Counted from the first letter of the stretch, positions 8,428-17,502 are shown. The stretch: 64,000 bases of DNA from Curtobacterium pusillum (GCA_002025645.1 CP018783.1:806001-870000); one strand, 5' to 3'. The notes: generated by a model from the sequence alone, not told the origin. Numbers and translations: made by a program.

Positions 8428-9870
8428 TCAGGCCTTGGCGCTCACGGTGTCGCCCTCGGCGGTGATGCCCATCTCCTCGAGCGAACGACCCTTCGTCTCG
8501 GGGATCTTCGCGAGGACGAAGAAGAGCGAGAGCAGGGCGAACAGGGCGTAGATGCCGTACGTCACCGTCAGGTTGAAGCTCGACAGCACCGGGAACGTGA
8601 TCGTGACGAGGAAGTTCGCGACCCAGTTCGCGGCGGAACCGACGCCGAGCGCGGTCGCACGGATGCGGTTCGGGAACATCTCGCCGAGGAGGACCCACAT
8701 GAGCGGACCCCACGTGGCGCCGAACGACACGACGAACAAGTTCGCGAAGATCAGGGCGATGATGCCCCAGGCTCCGGGCAGCTGCGGTGCACCGTCCACG
8801 ATGGTCGCCTGCGAGAACGCGATCGCGACCATGAGCAGCGACACGAACATGCCGGCCGAACCTGCGACGAGCAGCGGCTTCCGGCCGAGCTTGTCCACCG
8901 TGAAGATGGCGATGAAGGTGACCGCGACGTTCACCACCGAGGTGATGGTGGAGATCAGGAAGGAGTCGCTCTCCTTGAACCCGACGGCCTGCCAGAGCGT
9001 CGTCGAGTAGTAGAAGATCACGTTGATGCCGACGAACTGCTGCAGCACGGCGAGGATGATGCCGACCCAGACGATGGGCTGCAGGCCGAAGCGGTTGCCC
9101 CGGATGGAGCCCTTCTTCTCGCTGGCCTCCTTCTTGATGCCGTCCTGGATCTCCTCGAGGCTCGTGTTCACGGTGTCGCGGGGCACGATCTTCGTCATGA
9201 CCTCGCGGGCGTCCTCCGTTCGCCCCTTGGCGAGCAGGAAGCGCGGCGACTCCGGCAGCGTGATCGCGAGGATGCCGTAGACCACCGACGGGATCACGCC
9301 GACGAGGAACATCCAGCGCCAGGCGGCGAGGCCGAGGACGGTCTCGGAGGCTCCGCCCGCGGTGACCGCGAACACCTGGTCGGACAGCAGCGCCGCGAAG
9401 ATACCGAGCGTGATGGCCAGCTGCTGGAACGAGGCCAGACGACCACGGATCGCCTTCGGCGACACCTCGGAGATGTACGCCGGGGCGATGACCGACGCGG
9501 TCCCGATTCCGAGACCACCGACGAGACGCCAGATCACGAGGTCCCACGTCGCGAACGCGAACGCGCTCCCGATCGAGGACACGAGGAAGAGCACGGCGGC
9601 CCAGAACATGATCCGGGTACGCCCCCAGCGGTCGGCGAGACGGCCCGCGAAGAACGCGCCGAACGCGCAACCGATCAGGGCCGAGGCGACGGCGAAGCCA
9701 CTGGCGGCCTCGGACAGGCCGAACTCGCCCTTGATCGCGTCGACCGCGCCGTTGATGACGGACGAGTCGAATCCGAAGAGGAAACCGCCCACCGCTGCTG
9801 CGATGGCGAACGCGGTGACCTTCCCCTTGAACGCACGGTCGGTGCCGTGCCCGGTGGTCGTGTTGGACAC
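8428..9870 (-). CDS. Sugar-porter MFS transporter
   Basis: A 480-residue permease of the major facilitator sugar-porter family (XylE/GlcP/AraE-like), expected to import a monosaccharide by proton symport. Motifs: GFDSSVINGA after TM1, GRLADRWGR between TM2 and TM3, PESPRFLLAKGR after TM6, VLQQFVGINVIFYYS in TM7, and PETKGRSLEEM at the C-terminus. About 12 membrane segments. GTG 9870 is chosen because AGGAG lies 7 bases upstream and the longer frame is low-complexity. Substrate cannot be told from sequence. Confidence 0.92.
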   Translation of the reverse strand: MSNTTTGHGTDRAFKGKVTAFAIAAAVGGFLFGFDSSVINGAVDAIKGEFGLSEAASGFAVASALIGCAFGAFFAGRLADRWGRTRIMFWAAVLFLVSSIGSAFAFATWDLVIWRLVGGLGIGTASVIAPAYISEVSPKAIRGRLASFQQLAITLGIFAALLSDQVFAVTAGGASETVLGLAAWRWMFLVGVIPSVVYGILAITLPESPRFLLAKGRTEDAREVMTKIVPRDTVNTSLEEIQDGIKKEASEKKGSIRGNRFGLQPIVWVGIILAVLQQFVGINVIFYYSTTLWQAVGFKESDSFLISTITSVVNVAVTFIAIFTVDKLGRKPLLVAGSAGMFVSLLMVAIAFSQATIVDGAPQLPGAWGIIALIFANLFVVSFGATWGPLMWVLLGEMFPNRIRATALGVGSAANWVANFLVTITFPVLSSFNLTVTYGIYALFALLSLFFVLAKIPETKGRSLEEMGITAEGDTVSAKA

Positions 9871-10297
9871 GATGCTCCTGGGTTCTGCCGCCGTGCGGGA
9901 TGCTGCACGGTGCCCCGGCGGTCGGCTGGTTCGCCGTCCGAGCGGCGTTGCGTGTTCCGGAGCGGCCCCGACTGTACTCCCCGATCGGGGCAGGGGCGCA
10001 ATCGGGGCGGGGGCGCAATCGGGGCGGCTCGGGGTTCGGTGAGGCTGGCGGTGCCCGGGGTGGGCGGTCCCGGTGCCCGGGCGCGTGCGCGTGCGCGTGC
10101 GCGCACGTCTGCTCACCGGTGTGCGACACCGCGCGTGTCGATCGACGCCTGCGACGTCGCACCATGCACCAGCACCGACGCCGGCGCGCACGCCGCCGCC
10201 CCTCTGCCCTCCCCCACAGCCTGGAGGCGCGCCCCACCCTCCACAGGTCGGCTCGCCGCCGTCCCGCTCGGCGTGCGCGTCAGCGAGGCTCGCGGTC
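9871..10297. promoter_or_regulatory. Divergent control region of transporter and M23 genes
   Basis: 427 bp without a gene. Facing the transporter (minus) are TACAGT at 9971-9976 and TTGCGC at 9996-10001, spaced 19 bp, as a candidate promoter. Within 9987-10034 the motif GGGGCGCAATCGGGGCGG occurs twice with a 17-bp period, repeating the TTGCGC box, and six runs of four or more G fall on the plus strand. At 10081-10106 there is an alternating GTGCGC tract. The remaining 150 bp up to the M23 start are C-rich and show nothing else recognisable. Confidence 0.45.
9987..10034 (+). repeat. G-rich 17-bp tandem repeat
   Basis: Two overlapping copies of an 18-base unit (9993-10010 and 10010-10027) plus flanking GGGG runs. 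Either a tandem operator for the transporter promoter or a G-quadruplex-forming tract. Confidence 0.6.
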
Positions 10298-10858
10298 GTG
10301 CACCAGTTCCGCCCAGCGTCCGCCCTCTCCGCCTTCCTCGCCGCCGTCCTGCTCCTCACCACCGGGTGCGGCGCCGCAGCGGGGCGTGCCGACGTCGATC
10401 GGATCGAGTCGGTCGTCGGGGACGACGAGCCGAGCCCGGCCCCGTGGGTGTGGCCGACCGGTTCACGTGTGGTGAGCCGGCCGTGGGAAGCACCGGCCCA
10501 CGACTACGCAGCGGGCCATCGCGGTCTCGACGTCCCCGCGGCGATCGGCGACGCGGCGGTCGCGGTCGACGACGGCACGGTGACCTTCGCCGGCTCGGTC
10601 GCCGGCCGGGGCGTGGTGACGATCGACCACGGTGGCGGACTCCGCAGCACGCTCGACTCCGTGACGCCGGCCGTCACCGCCGGGGACGCCGTCGCGCAGG
10701 GCGACACCGTCGGGCGCGTCGCGGTCGGACACTGCCCGACCTCGGACCCGTGCCTGCACCTCGGCGCGCGGCTCGACGACCGCTACGTCGACCCGACGGC
10801 GTACCTGCCCGCTGCCGAGTGGCCGGTGCTGCTGCCGGAGGACGCCTGGAGCGGGTGA
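10298..10858 (+). CDS. M23 family metallopeptidase, lipoprotein
   Basis: 186 residues from GTG 10298. The N-terminus has a signal peptide ending in a lipobox-like LLLTTGC (Cys about residue 23), so it is probably anchored outside the membrane. The LytM-type domain has the HRGLD (HxxxD) zinc motif and a C-terminal CLHLG where most relatives have HxH: the zinc-ligand His is kept, but the first His is Cys. This CLH variant is common in actinobacterial M23 proteins. Likely a peptidoglycan endopeptidase or a regulator of one. Convergent with xerC, a neighbourhood (xerC-M23-rpsB) conserved in related actinobacteria. Confidence 0.85.
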   Translation: MHQFRPASALSAFLAAVLLLTTGCGAAAGRADVDRIESVVGDDEPSPAPWVWPTGSRVVSRPWEAPAHDYAAGHRGLDVPAAIGDAAVAVDDGTVTFAGSVAGRGVVTIDHGGGLRSTLDSVTPAVTAGDAVAQGDTVGRVAVGHCPTSDPCLHLGARLDDRYVDPTAYLPAAEWPVLLPEDAWSG

Positions 10859-10886
10859 CGGACGCGGCCGCGCCGGGTAGGGACGG

Positions 10887-11819
10887 TCACGCTCGGGGGT
10901 GCGCCGTCCGGTACACCTCGCGCAGGCGCGCTGAGGAGACGTGCGTGTAGATCTGCGTCGTGCCGAGGCTCGCGTGTCCGAGGAGCTCCTGCACGGCACG
11001 GAGGTCCGCTCCCCCGTCGAGCAGGTGCGTCGCCGCGGTGTGCCGGAAGGTGTGCGGGCCGCTCGGCCCCTCGCCGGGCAGGTCCTGCAGCACGCGCGCG
11101 ACGATCCGGTAGGCGCCGCGCACCCCGAGCCGCGTACCCCGGTCGCCGAGGAACAGCGCGCCGGAGTCCGCGACGTCGGAGCGGGCGGCGAGGACCGGTC
11201 GCCCACGTTCGAGCCACGTCTCGACGGCGTCGCGGGCAGGCACGCCGAACGGCACGACCCGCTCCCGACCGCCCTTGCCGAGGACACGCACGGTCAGGCG
11301 CTGGCGGTCGAGGTCGAGGACGTCGATGCCGACGAGTTCGCTCACCCGGATGGCCGCGGCGTAGAGGAGCTCCACGACCGCCACGTCCCGCAACGCCGCG
11401 GGGTCGTCCGTCGCCGCACGTGCCGCCAGTCCGTCGAGGATGGCTCGCACCTGGTCGGACGTCACGACACGCGGCAGGTGTGCAGCGCCCTTCGGTGCGC
11501 GGAGCCGCGCCCCCGGGTCGACGGGCAGCGCCCCGGACTCGCTCGCCCACCGGGTGAACGCCCGCACGGACGACGACCGGCGGGCGATCGTCGACCGGGC
11601 GAGACCACGGTGGTCGGCGTCCCACAGCCAGTCGCGCAGCAGGTCGAGCTCGAGGCCGCCGACGCGGTCGATCCCACGGCCGGCCGCGAAGGTCACGAGC
11701 TGCCCGAGGTCGTTCGCGTAGGCGCGGACGGTCTGCTCGCTGAGCCCGCGGGCGTGCCGGGAGTGCTCGAGGAACACGTCCACCACCACCGCGAGTCCGT
11801 CGTCCGTCCGATCCGCCAC
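10887..11819 (-). CDS. xerC: Tyrosine recombinase XerC
   Basis: Site-specific recombinase that with XerD resolves chromosome dimers at dif. 310 residues from GTG 11819. N-terminal SAM-like domain (residues about 1-95, RGLSEQTVRAYANDL), then a catalytic domain with AAAIRVSELVG (Arg), GKGGRERVVPF (Lys), HTFRHTAATHLL (HxxR), LGHASLGTTQIYTH (His and nucleophile Tyr). All catalytic residues are present. TACCCT sits 6 bases before the GTG, suggesting a short or absent leader; dprA ends 25 bp upstream. Confidence 0.95.
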   Translation of the reverse strand: MADRTDDGLAVVVDVFLEHSRHARGLSEQTVRAYANDLGQLVTFAAGRGIDRVGGLELDLLRDWLWDADHRGLARSTIARRSSSVRAFTRWASESGALPVDPGARLRAPKGAAHLPRVVTSDQVRAILDGLAARAATDDPAALRDVAVVELLYAAAIRVSELVGIDVLDLDRQRLTVRVLGKGGRERVVPFGVPARDAVETWLERGRPVLAARSDVADSGALFLGDRGTRLGVRGAYRIVARVLQDLPGEGPSGPHTFRHTAATHLLDGGADLRAVQELLGHASLGTTQIYTHVSSARLREVYRTAHPRA

Positions 11820-11844
11820 GGCACCAGGGTAGGTCCGGCCACCG

Positions 11845-13074
11845 TCAGGCTCGTGCCCACCCGCCGGACGCGTGCACGACGAGTCCCTGCAGCTGCGCGA
11901 GCGCCAGGGCGTCGGCGACCTCGGCGAGGGACATCCCCGACCGGCCGGCGACCTCGTGCTCCGGCATCGCTCGACGACCCAGGGCATCGAGCACGCGGAG
12001 GACCTCGGGATCGTGGCGTGCGCCGGCGAGTGGCTCGCCCTGCCGGTCGGCGGTGAGCGGTGTGCTCGACGCCACGGCCGCGTCCACCGGATCCCTCGGG
12101 TGGACGACGAGCTGCGCCCTGCCCTGCGCCACGAGACGGTGGCACCCGACCGACGCCGAGGACGAGAACGCCCCGGGCACGGCGAACACCGGTCGACCGA
12201 GTTGGGCGGCGTGGTGCGCGGTGTTCAGGGCGCCGGACCGTGCACCTGCTTCGACGACCACCGTGACGTCGGCGAGGGCGGCGATCAGCCGGTTCCGGGC
12301 CAGGAAGCGCCACCGGGTAGGTCGGGTGCCCGGAGGCGACTCGGCGAGCAGCGTGCCCTGACGCGCGACGTTCCGGAGCAGTTCGACGTTGCCGGCCGGG
12401 TAGAGCTGGTCGATGCCGCCCGCGAGGACCGCGGTGGTCGGTGCTCCGGCGGCGATGGCCAGCCGGTGTGCGACCGCGTCGATGCCGTACGCGCCGCCGC
12501 TGATGACCGAGCATCCGGCGTCCACCGCCGTCGAGGCGATCTCGGCCGCGGCCTCGGCTCCGGCGACGGTGTTCGCCCGGGAGCCGACGACGGCGACGCC
12601 CGGTCCTGCTGCCGCCGCCGCCGAACGGGCCCAGAGGACGAGGGGCGCGTGCGGACCGAGGTCGTCGACGGCGCCGGGCCATGCCGACGTGCCCGGGACG
12701 AGGAGGGCGGCACCGACCGTCTGCGCCGCCGCGAGCACATCCGCGACGTCGGAACGCCCGAGCCGGGGCGTCCATCGTTCGACCGCGGCGATGAGCACGG
12801 CTCCGAACGCGACGTCGTCCTCGGAGCCCGCGACCCCCGACTCGACACAGCGACCGAGCAGGTCGCCGACGTCGCCGGCGTCCGCCGCTTCGAGCACTGC
12901 TCCGAGCGCACGTTCCGGCCCGAGCACCGTCACGAGTTCCCCCGCGACGGCGTCGCCGGGCTCCGCGATGGTCGACCACGCGATCCGCGAGGCGGTCTCG
13001 ACGAGGTCGACCACGTCGGTGCCGTCGCCGAGGACGGACCGGACCGCGCCGAGCAGGTCGCCGCCCGCGGTCAA
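11845..13074 (-). CDS. dprA: DNA-processing protein DprA
   Basis: Single-strand DNA-binding RecA loader used in natural transformation. 409 residues from TTG 13074, which overlaps the comM stop as TTGA. The Rossmann-like core is clear: VAVVGSRANTVAGAEAAAEI, CSVISGGAYGIDAVAHRLA, GGIDQLYPAGN, and ARNRLIAALADVTVVVEAGARSG. A short winged-helix-like C-terminus follows (RRAMPEHEVAGRSGMSLAEV). With comM this forms the pair found in most actinobacteria, whether or not they are known to be competent. Confidence 0.95.
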   Translation of the reverse strand: MTAGGDLLGAVRSVLGDGTDVVDLVETASRIAWSTIAEPGDAVAGELVTVLGPERALGAVLEAADAGDVGDLLGRCVESGVAGSEDDVAFGAVLIAAVERWTPRLGRSDVADVLAAAQTVGAALLVPGTSAWPGAVDDLGPHAPLVLWARSAAAAAGPGVAVVGSRANTVAGAEAAAEIASTAVDAGCSVISGGAYGIDAVAHRLAIAAGAPTTAVLAGGIDQLYPAGNVELLRNVARQGTLLAESPPGTRPTRWRFLARNRLIAALADVTVVVEAGARSGALNTAHHAAQLGRPVFAVPGAFSSSASVGCHRLVAQGRAQLVVHPRDPVDAAVASSTPLTADRQGEPLAGARHDPEVLRVLDALGRRAMPEHEVAGRSGMSLAEVADALALAQLQGLVVHASGGWARA

Positions 13075-14594
13075 AGGGCACTCCGGAGCGCGAGGGCCTC
13101 CCGCACGTGGTGGCCGGCCGGCCGTTCGGCGGACTGCAGGTCCGCGAGGGTCCATGCCAGTCGCATGGTCCGGTCCCACCCGCGCATCGTCAGGGTGCCG
13201 AGGTCGAGCGCCTTGTCGAGCGGTGCGGTCGCACCCGGTTCGGCCCGTCCCTCGGCTCGGAGCCAGCTGCCGGCGACCTCGGCGTTCCGTGTCCACGGTG
13301 TCCCGCGCAGGCGCTCGACCATCCGGGCGCGCGCGTGCTCGACGACCCGACGGGCCTCCGCGGTGGTCGGTGTCGTGCCGTCGCCGGCGCGGATGCTGCC
13401 CGTCGTCACGCGGGGTACCCGCACGCGGATGTCCATCCGGTCGAGCAGCGGCCCGGAGATGCGCCCGAGGTACCGCCGGACCGTGGCTGGGCTGCACTCG
13501 CAGGGTTGTCGACTGTCGCCCGCGTTGCCGCAGGGACACGGGTTGGCGGCGAGGAGCACCTGGCACCGTGCCGGGAACTCGGCCGCGCCGGCTGCCCGGT
13601 GCACCGTGATCCGGCCGGACTCGAGCGGCTGCCGGAGTGCGTCGAGGACCGCGCGCGGGAACTCGGGTGCTTCGTCCAGGAACAGCACTCCTCGGGTGGC
13701 GCGGGAGACCGCGCCCGGTCGGAGCACACCAGAGCCCCCTCCGACGAGCGCGACCGTCGACGCTGAGTGGTGCGGTGCCTCCCACGGTGGCCGCTCGGTC
13801 CAGGACGCCGACCCGTGTCCGGCGACGGACCGCACCGACGCGACCTCGAGCGCTGCCTCGCCGTCGAGGTCGGGCAGCAGCCCGGGCAGCCGCTCGGCGA
13901 GCATCGTCTTGCCGGCCCCGGGTGGCCCGAGCAGCAGAGCGTGGTGTCCGCCGACCGCCGCGGCGACCACGGCACGCACGCCGATCGGGTTCCCGATCAC
14001 GTCGGCGAGCTCCGCGGCTGGTCGTTGGTCGGACGGTGCTGCGATCGGCAGGACGGGGTCGACCTCGACGGCGGGCAGGAGTGCACCGGCGTCGATCGCC
14101 GCGGCGCGGAGCGAGTCCACCCCGCGGACCTCGATGCCCCCGACGAACCGCGCCTCGGCGAGGTTGCCGACCGGGGCGACGACCCGCTCGGCTCCGGCGT
14201 CACGGGCCGCGAGGAGCATCGGGATGACCCCGACGACCGGTCGCACGCGGCCGTCGAGCCCCAGCTCGCCGATGTAGACCACCCGCTCGGACACCTGCGG
14301 TGCCACCCCGGCCCCGGCCAGCACGGCCATCGCGATCGCGAGGTCGAAGCCGGACCCGCGCTTCGGGATCGCGGCCGGCGTCAGGTTGACGGTGATCCGC
14401 CGGGCCGGCAGCGGGCACCCCGCGTTGGCGGCAGCTGCTCGGACCCGCTCACGCGCCTCGCCCAGGGACGTGTCCGGCAGGCCGATGATGCTGAACGCCG
14501 GCAGCTGGCTGGTCAGGTGCGCCTCGACCTCGATCCGCCGGCCGGCGACACCGATGAGCGCGATGGCCGATGCCCGTCCGATCCCGGTCGTCAC
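13071..14594 (-). CDS. comM: YifB/ComM family Mg-chelatase-like ATPase
   Basis: 507 residues, the full family length. The N-terminal Lon-protease-like fold (IGLPDTSLGEARERVRAA) is followed by an AAA+ module with Walker A GPPGAGKTML, Walker B VLFLDEAPEF, and a Cys-containing insert (LLAANPCPCGN, CECS). ComM is a hexameric helicase promoting branch migration during integration of transformed DNA. GTG 14594 overlaps the yraN stop (GTGA) and the end overlaps dprA, so yraN-comM-dprA are coupled. Confidence 0.96.
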   Translation of the reverse strand: MTTGIGRASAIALIGVAGRRIEVEAHLTSQLPAFSIIGLPDTSLGEARERVRAAAANAGCPLPARRITVNLTPAAIPKRGSGFDLAIAMAVLAGAGVAPQVSERVVYIGELGLDGRVRPVVGVIPMLLAARDAGAERVVAPVGNLAEARFVGGIEVRGVDSLRAAAIDAGALLPAVEVDPVLPIAAPSDQRPAAELADVIGNPIGVRAVVAAAVGGHHALLLGPPGAGKTMLAERLPGLLPDLDGEAALEVASVRSVAGHGSASWTERPPWEAPHHSASTVALVGGGSGVLRPGAVSRATRGVLFLDEAPEFPRAVLDALRQPLESGRITVHRAAGAAEFPARCQVLLAANPCPCGNAGDSRQPCECSPATVRRYLGRISGPLLDRMDIRVRVPRVTTGSIRAGDGTTPTTAEARRVVEHARARMVERLRGTPWTRNAEVAGSWLRAEGRAEPGATAPLDKALDLGTLTMRGWDRTMRLAWTLADLQSAERPAGHHVREALALRSAL

Positions 14595-14959
14595 AGCACA
14601 CCGGCGACGTGCTCGACCCCGACCCGATCACCGTCGACGTGCACCGCGACGGCGTCGATCCGGATCGCCCGGGCGGACACGTCCGGGTGGTCTTCGAACC
14701 ACGCGGGCACGAGGCGCCGCAACCGGCTGACCTTCGACGCCGTGATCGCCTCGAACGGGTGCCCGGTCGAGTTGCCGGCCCGCGTCTTCACCTCGATGAA
14801 GACGAGCGTGCAGGACTGCCACGCGACGATGTCGACCTCGCCCCGCGCACAGCGCCAATTGCGTTCGAGCACGCGGAATCCGTGGTCTTCCAACCATTCC
14901 ACGGCCCGGTCTTCACCGAATCGTCCGAGACTGCTGTTCCGCAGCGGTGTTTGCTCCAT
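14591..14959 (-). CDS. YraN family endonuclease-like protein
   Basis: 122 residues from ATG 14959, with GGAGG upstream. The YraN/UPF0102 nuclease-like core is present: LGRFGEDRAVEWLEDHGFRVLERNWRC... then GEVDIVAW and FIEVKTRAG (the E-x-K of the restriction-endonuclease fold). Function in vivo is not established; the gene is nearly always beside comM/dprA or rnhB, as here. Confidence 0.92.
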   Translation of the reverse strand: MEQTPLRNSSLGRFGEDRAVEWLEDHGFRVLERNWRCARGEVDIVAWQSCTLVFIEVKTRAGNSTGHPFEAITASKVSRLRRLVPAWFEDHPDVSARAIRIDAVAVHVDGDRVGVEHVAGVL

Positions 14960-15066
14960 GTCGTTGCCTCCGCGTCGACCATCGCGGAGAACGCCCGCGG
15001 CCGCGGGGCGCCGGGGACGATCAGTGGAGAACGACGACCGACGGGCGATTGTGGAGGACAAAGCAA

Positions 15067-15098
15067 GAACCCGGACGACCGAGGTCGTCCGGGTTCTG
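15067..15098 (-). terminator. Rho-independent terminator of lsr2
   Basis: Perfect inverted repeat of about 15 bp per arm (AGAACCCGGACGACC) followed on the minus strand by TTGCTTTG, 11 bp past the lsr2 stop. It isolates the lsr2 message from yraN-comM-dprA. Confidence 0.88.
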
Positions 15099-15109
15099 TG
15101 CCACCGCGA

Positions 15110-15457
15110 TCAGTGCGCGGCTGCGTACGCTTCCTGCACCTGGGTCGAGATGCGGCCACGGGTCGAGACCTCGTACCCGTTCTCCTTCGCCCACTCGCGG
15201 ATCTTCGCGAGTTCCTCGGAGTTGCCACGCTTCGGCGCCGACTTCGGAGCAGCACCGCCGGTGCGGCGACCGGAGACCTTGCGCGCAGCGGCGACGTAGT
15301 CCGAGATCGCTTCGCGGAACTTGTCGACGTTGTCGTCCGTCAGGTCGATCTCGTAGGACGAACCGTCGAAGGCGAATTCGAGGGTGCGACCCGAACCGGG
15401 GGTGATGGGCGAATCGTCGAGGTCGTCGACGAGCTGGACTGTGACCTTCTGTGCCAT
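15110..15457 (-). CDS. lsr2: Lsr2 nucleoid-associated protein
   Basis: Actinobacterial functional analogue of H-NS: bridges DNA and silences AT-rich, often foreign, genes. 115 residues from ATG 15457 (GCAGGAGC upstream). N-terminal oligomerisation half: AQKVTVQLVDDLDD, TLEFAFDGSSYEIDL. C-terminal DNA-binding half: LAKIREWAKENGYEVSTRGRIS, with the Arg-Gly-Arg that inserts in the minor groove. The 107 bp upstream are among the most AT-rich in the window, which would suit autoregulation. Confidence 0.96.
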   Translation of the reverse strand: MAQKVTVQLVDDLDDSPITPGSGRTLEFAFDGSSYEIDLTDDNVDKFREAISDYVAAARKVSGRRTGGAAPKSAPKRGNSEELAKIREWAKENGYEVSTRGRISTQVQEAYAAAH

Positions 15458-15564
15458 GGCGCGCTCCTGCAATCGGGGACGGAATTCCCCATCACATTAG
15501 CGGGAAGAAATCACCGGAGTCGAATTGTCACGGTGTTTCTCAGCAATCGCATTACAAGTGAAGA

Positions 15565-15888
15565 TCACTCGTCGAGTGCGAGTTCCTTCGGGAGCTCGAG
15601 TTCACGCGACGTGAGTTCCTCGACGTTGACGTCCTTGAACGTGAGCACTCGCACGGATTTCACGAACCGGTCGGAACGATAGACGTCCCACACCCAGACG
15701 TCGCTCATCGTCAATTCGAAGTAGAAGTCGTGCTCGGTGTCCCGGCGGGCGAGTTCGACCTCGTTGGCCAGGTAGAAACGCCGCTCGGTCTCGACCACGT
15801 ACCGGAACTGCGACACGACGTCGCGGTACTCGCGGTACAGGGCAAGTTCGACCTCGCGGTCGTAGTCGTCGAATTCGTCGTCATCCAT
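15565..15888 (-). CDS. DUF2469 family protein
   Basis: 107 residues, very acidic (starts MDDDEFDDYDREVELALY), with FRYVVETERRFYLANEVEL and FYFELTMSDVWVWDVYR in the core. This family, universal in actinobacteria next to rnhB and lepB (Rv2901c in M. tuberculosis), has no established function. ATG 15888 is preferred over 15897; TAGACT ends 9 bases before it, suggesting a leaderless or near-leaderless transcript. A 95-bp gap separates it from rnhB. Confidence 0.92.
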   Translation of the reverse strand: MDDDEFDDYDREVELALYREYRDVVSQFRYVVETERRFYLANEVELARRDTEHDFYFELTMSDVWVWDVYRSDRFVKSVRVLTFKDVNVEELTSRELELPKELALDE

Positions 15889-15983
15889 CGCGCCCACAGT
15901 CTACGGCGACCGGAGCACCCGCGGCACAACCCCCGACCGAACGCGCGGCACGACGCGCGGCAGCCCGGACGGACCACCCCGCG

Positions 15984-16691
15984 TCAGCCCGCCAGCGCGT
16001 CCAGTTCCGCGAACCCGTCGAGTGCGACGCTCGACGCCTGGTGCAGCCAGCTCTTCCGGTGCAGCGCGTGGGCACCCACCGACCGGATGGCGTCGTAGTG
16101 TGCCGTCGACCCGTACCCCTTGTTCGACGCCCACGCGTAGTGCGGCGCCTCGTCGTGCGCCGCACTCATCAGGGCGTCCCGAGCCACCTTGGCCACCACC
16201 GACGCCGCAGCCACCGACGCGCAGTCCCGGTCGGCCTTGGCCCGGACGACCACCTCGAGCGGGTCGGACGGCAGCCGCAGGGACGCCGGCACGGCCCGGG
16301 TGAGCCAGTCGAACGACCCGTCGAGCACGACGACGGCGCCGTCGAGCGCCACACCGGAGGCAACCAGGGTCGACAACGCCGCAGCCCCTGCCTGCCCGAG
16401 GGCCGGGACGATGCCCTGCTGGTCGACGACGTCGGCCGACGCCATCCCGACGGCGGTCCGGGTCCACCGGCGGACGACCGGGTCGAGCGCCTCCCGCCGT
16501 GCGGCAGTGAGCAGCTTCGAGTCCGCGAGCCCGTCGGGAACCCGACCGATGTCGATCGTGACGGCAGCGACCCCCACGGCCACGGGGCCGGCGATCGCGC
16601 CGCGGCCGACCTCGTCCATGCCGATCACGGTCACACGTCCTGCACCGAGGAGCTTCTTCTCGACGCGGAGCGACGGCCGGACCGCGGTCAC
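15984..16691 (-). CDS. rnhB: Ribonuclease HII
   Basis: Removes ribonucleotides and RNA-DNA hybrids. 235 residues from GTG 16691, which overlaps the lepB stop as GTGA. The metal-binding Asp-Glu pair is in VIGMDEVGRGAIAGPV; DGLADSKLL, VVVRAKADRDCASVAAASVVAK and the C-terminal YAWASNKGYGSTAHYDAI with H-RKSW complete the RNase HII pattern. Coupled to lepB, followed by DUF2469. Confidence 0.95.
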   Translation of the reverse strand: MTAVRPSLRVEKKLLGAGRVTVIGMDEVGRGAIAGPVAVGVAAVTIDIGRVPDGLADSKLLTAARREALDPVVRRWTRTAVGMASADVVDQQGIVPALGQAGAAALSTLVASGVALDGAVVVLDGSFDWLTRAVPASLRLPSDPLEVVVRAKADRDCASVAAASVVAKVARDALMSAAHDEAPHYAWASNKGYGSTAHYDAIRSVGAHALHRKSWLHQASSVALDGFAELDALAG

Positions 16692-17434
16692 TGGTCCCGC
16701 TCCTCCACGCCGGCGAACACGTCGGGGTAGTCGTCGAGCCAGGTCCACCGACTTGTAGGCCAGGAGATCACGAACGCCCGCCCCGTGACGTCGGACATCG
16801 GCACGAAGCCCTTCGACGGGGTGTCGCCGTTGTAGCGGGAGTCCTTCGAGTCGTACCGGTTGTCACCCATCACCCAGATCGTGCCCTTCGGCACGGTCAC
16901 CGAGAAGTCGGTCCCGGACGCGCGGGTCTCCCCCGTCGGGAGCTTCAGGTAGGGCTCCTTGATCGGCACGCCGTTCACGGACATCTGGCCGAGGTCGTTG
17001 CAGCAGGAGACCTTGTCGCCGGGCAGACCGATGACGCGCTTGATGAGGTGGTCGTCGCTGTCCCCGGTGCCGAGCCCGACCTGCGTGAGGAGCCAGTCGA
17101 TCGACTTCGCGGGCTGCGTGTCCGGGGTGACGTTCGGCACCTCCGACCCGGTGAGCCACCCGCCCGGGTCCTTGAACACGACGACGTCGCCTCGTTTGAG
17201 GGACACCATCCCCGGGACGAGTTCGTTGACGATCACCCGGTCGTTGATCTGCAGCGTGTTCTCCATCGACGCCGACGGAATGTAGAAGGACCGGATCAGG
17301 AAGGTCTTGACGAGGAACGAGACGAGCAACGCCGCGATGAAGATGATGACGAGGTCGCGGAGGAACGTGAGGACGCCGTTCCGCTTCTTCTCGGCACGGG
17401 GCCGGCGCCCGGTTTCGTCAGTCGTGTCCGTCAT
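16688..17434 (-). CDS. lepB: Signal peptidase I
   Basis: Cleaves secretory signal peptides at the outer face of the membrane. 248 residues from ATG 17434. One N-terminal membrane segment (LVIIFIAALLVSFLVKTFL) leads into SFYIPSASMENTL with the catalytic Ser; the Lys is in HLIKRVIGLPGDKV; box E is VMGDNRYDSKDSRYNG. Position between rplS and rnhB matches other actinobacteria. A terminator-like hairpin lies upstream at 17503-17540. Confidence 0.96.
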   Translation of the reverse strand: MTDTTDETGRRPRAEKKRNGVLTFLRDLVIIFIAALLVSFLVKTFLIRSFYIPSASMENTLQINDRVIVNELVPGMVSLKRGDVVVFKDPGGWLTGSEVPNVTPDTQPAKSIDWLLTQVGLGTGDSDDHLIKRVIGLPGDKVSCCNDLGQMSVNGVPIKEPYLKLPTGETRASGTDFSVTVPKGTIWVMGDNRYDSKDSRYNGDTPSKGFVPMSDVTGRAFVISWPTSRWTWLDDYPDVFAGVEERDQ

Positions 17435-17502
17435 TTCCACTCTCGTTCGCACACCCCGCGCTCGCACGCCACGACCGGGGAAAGGAGCCAGCACAAAGGA
17501 AA

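Noticed and set aside
8428..10362. Longer transporter start at 10362
   Set aside because: The extra 160 residues are Arg/Pro low complexity; GTG 9870 has AGGAG and begins the family N-terminus.
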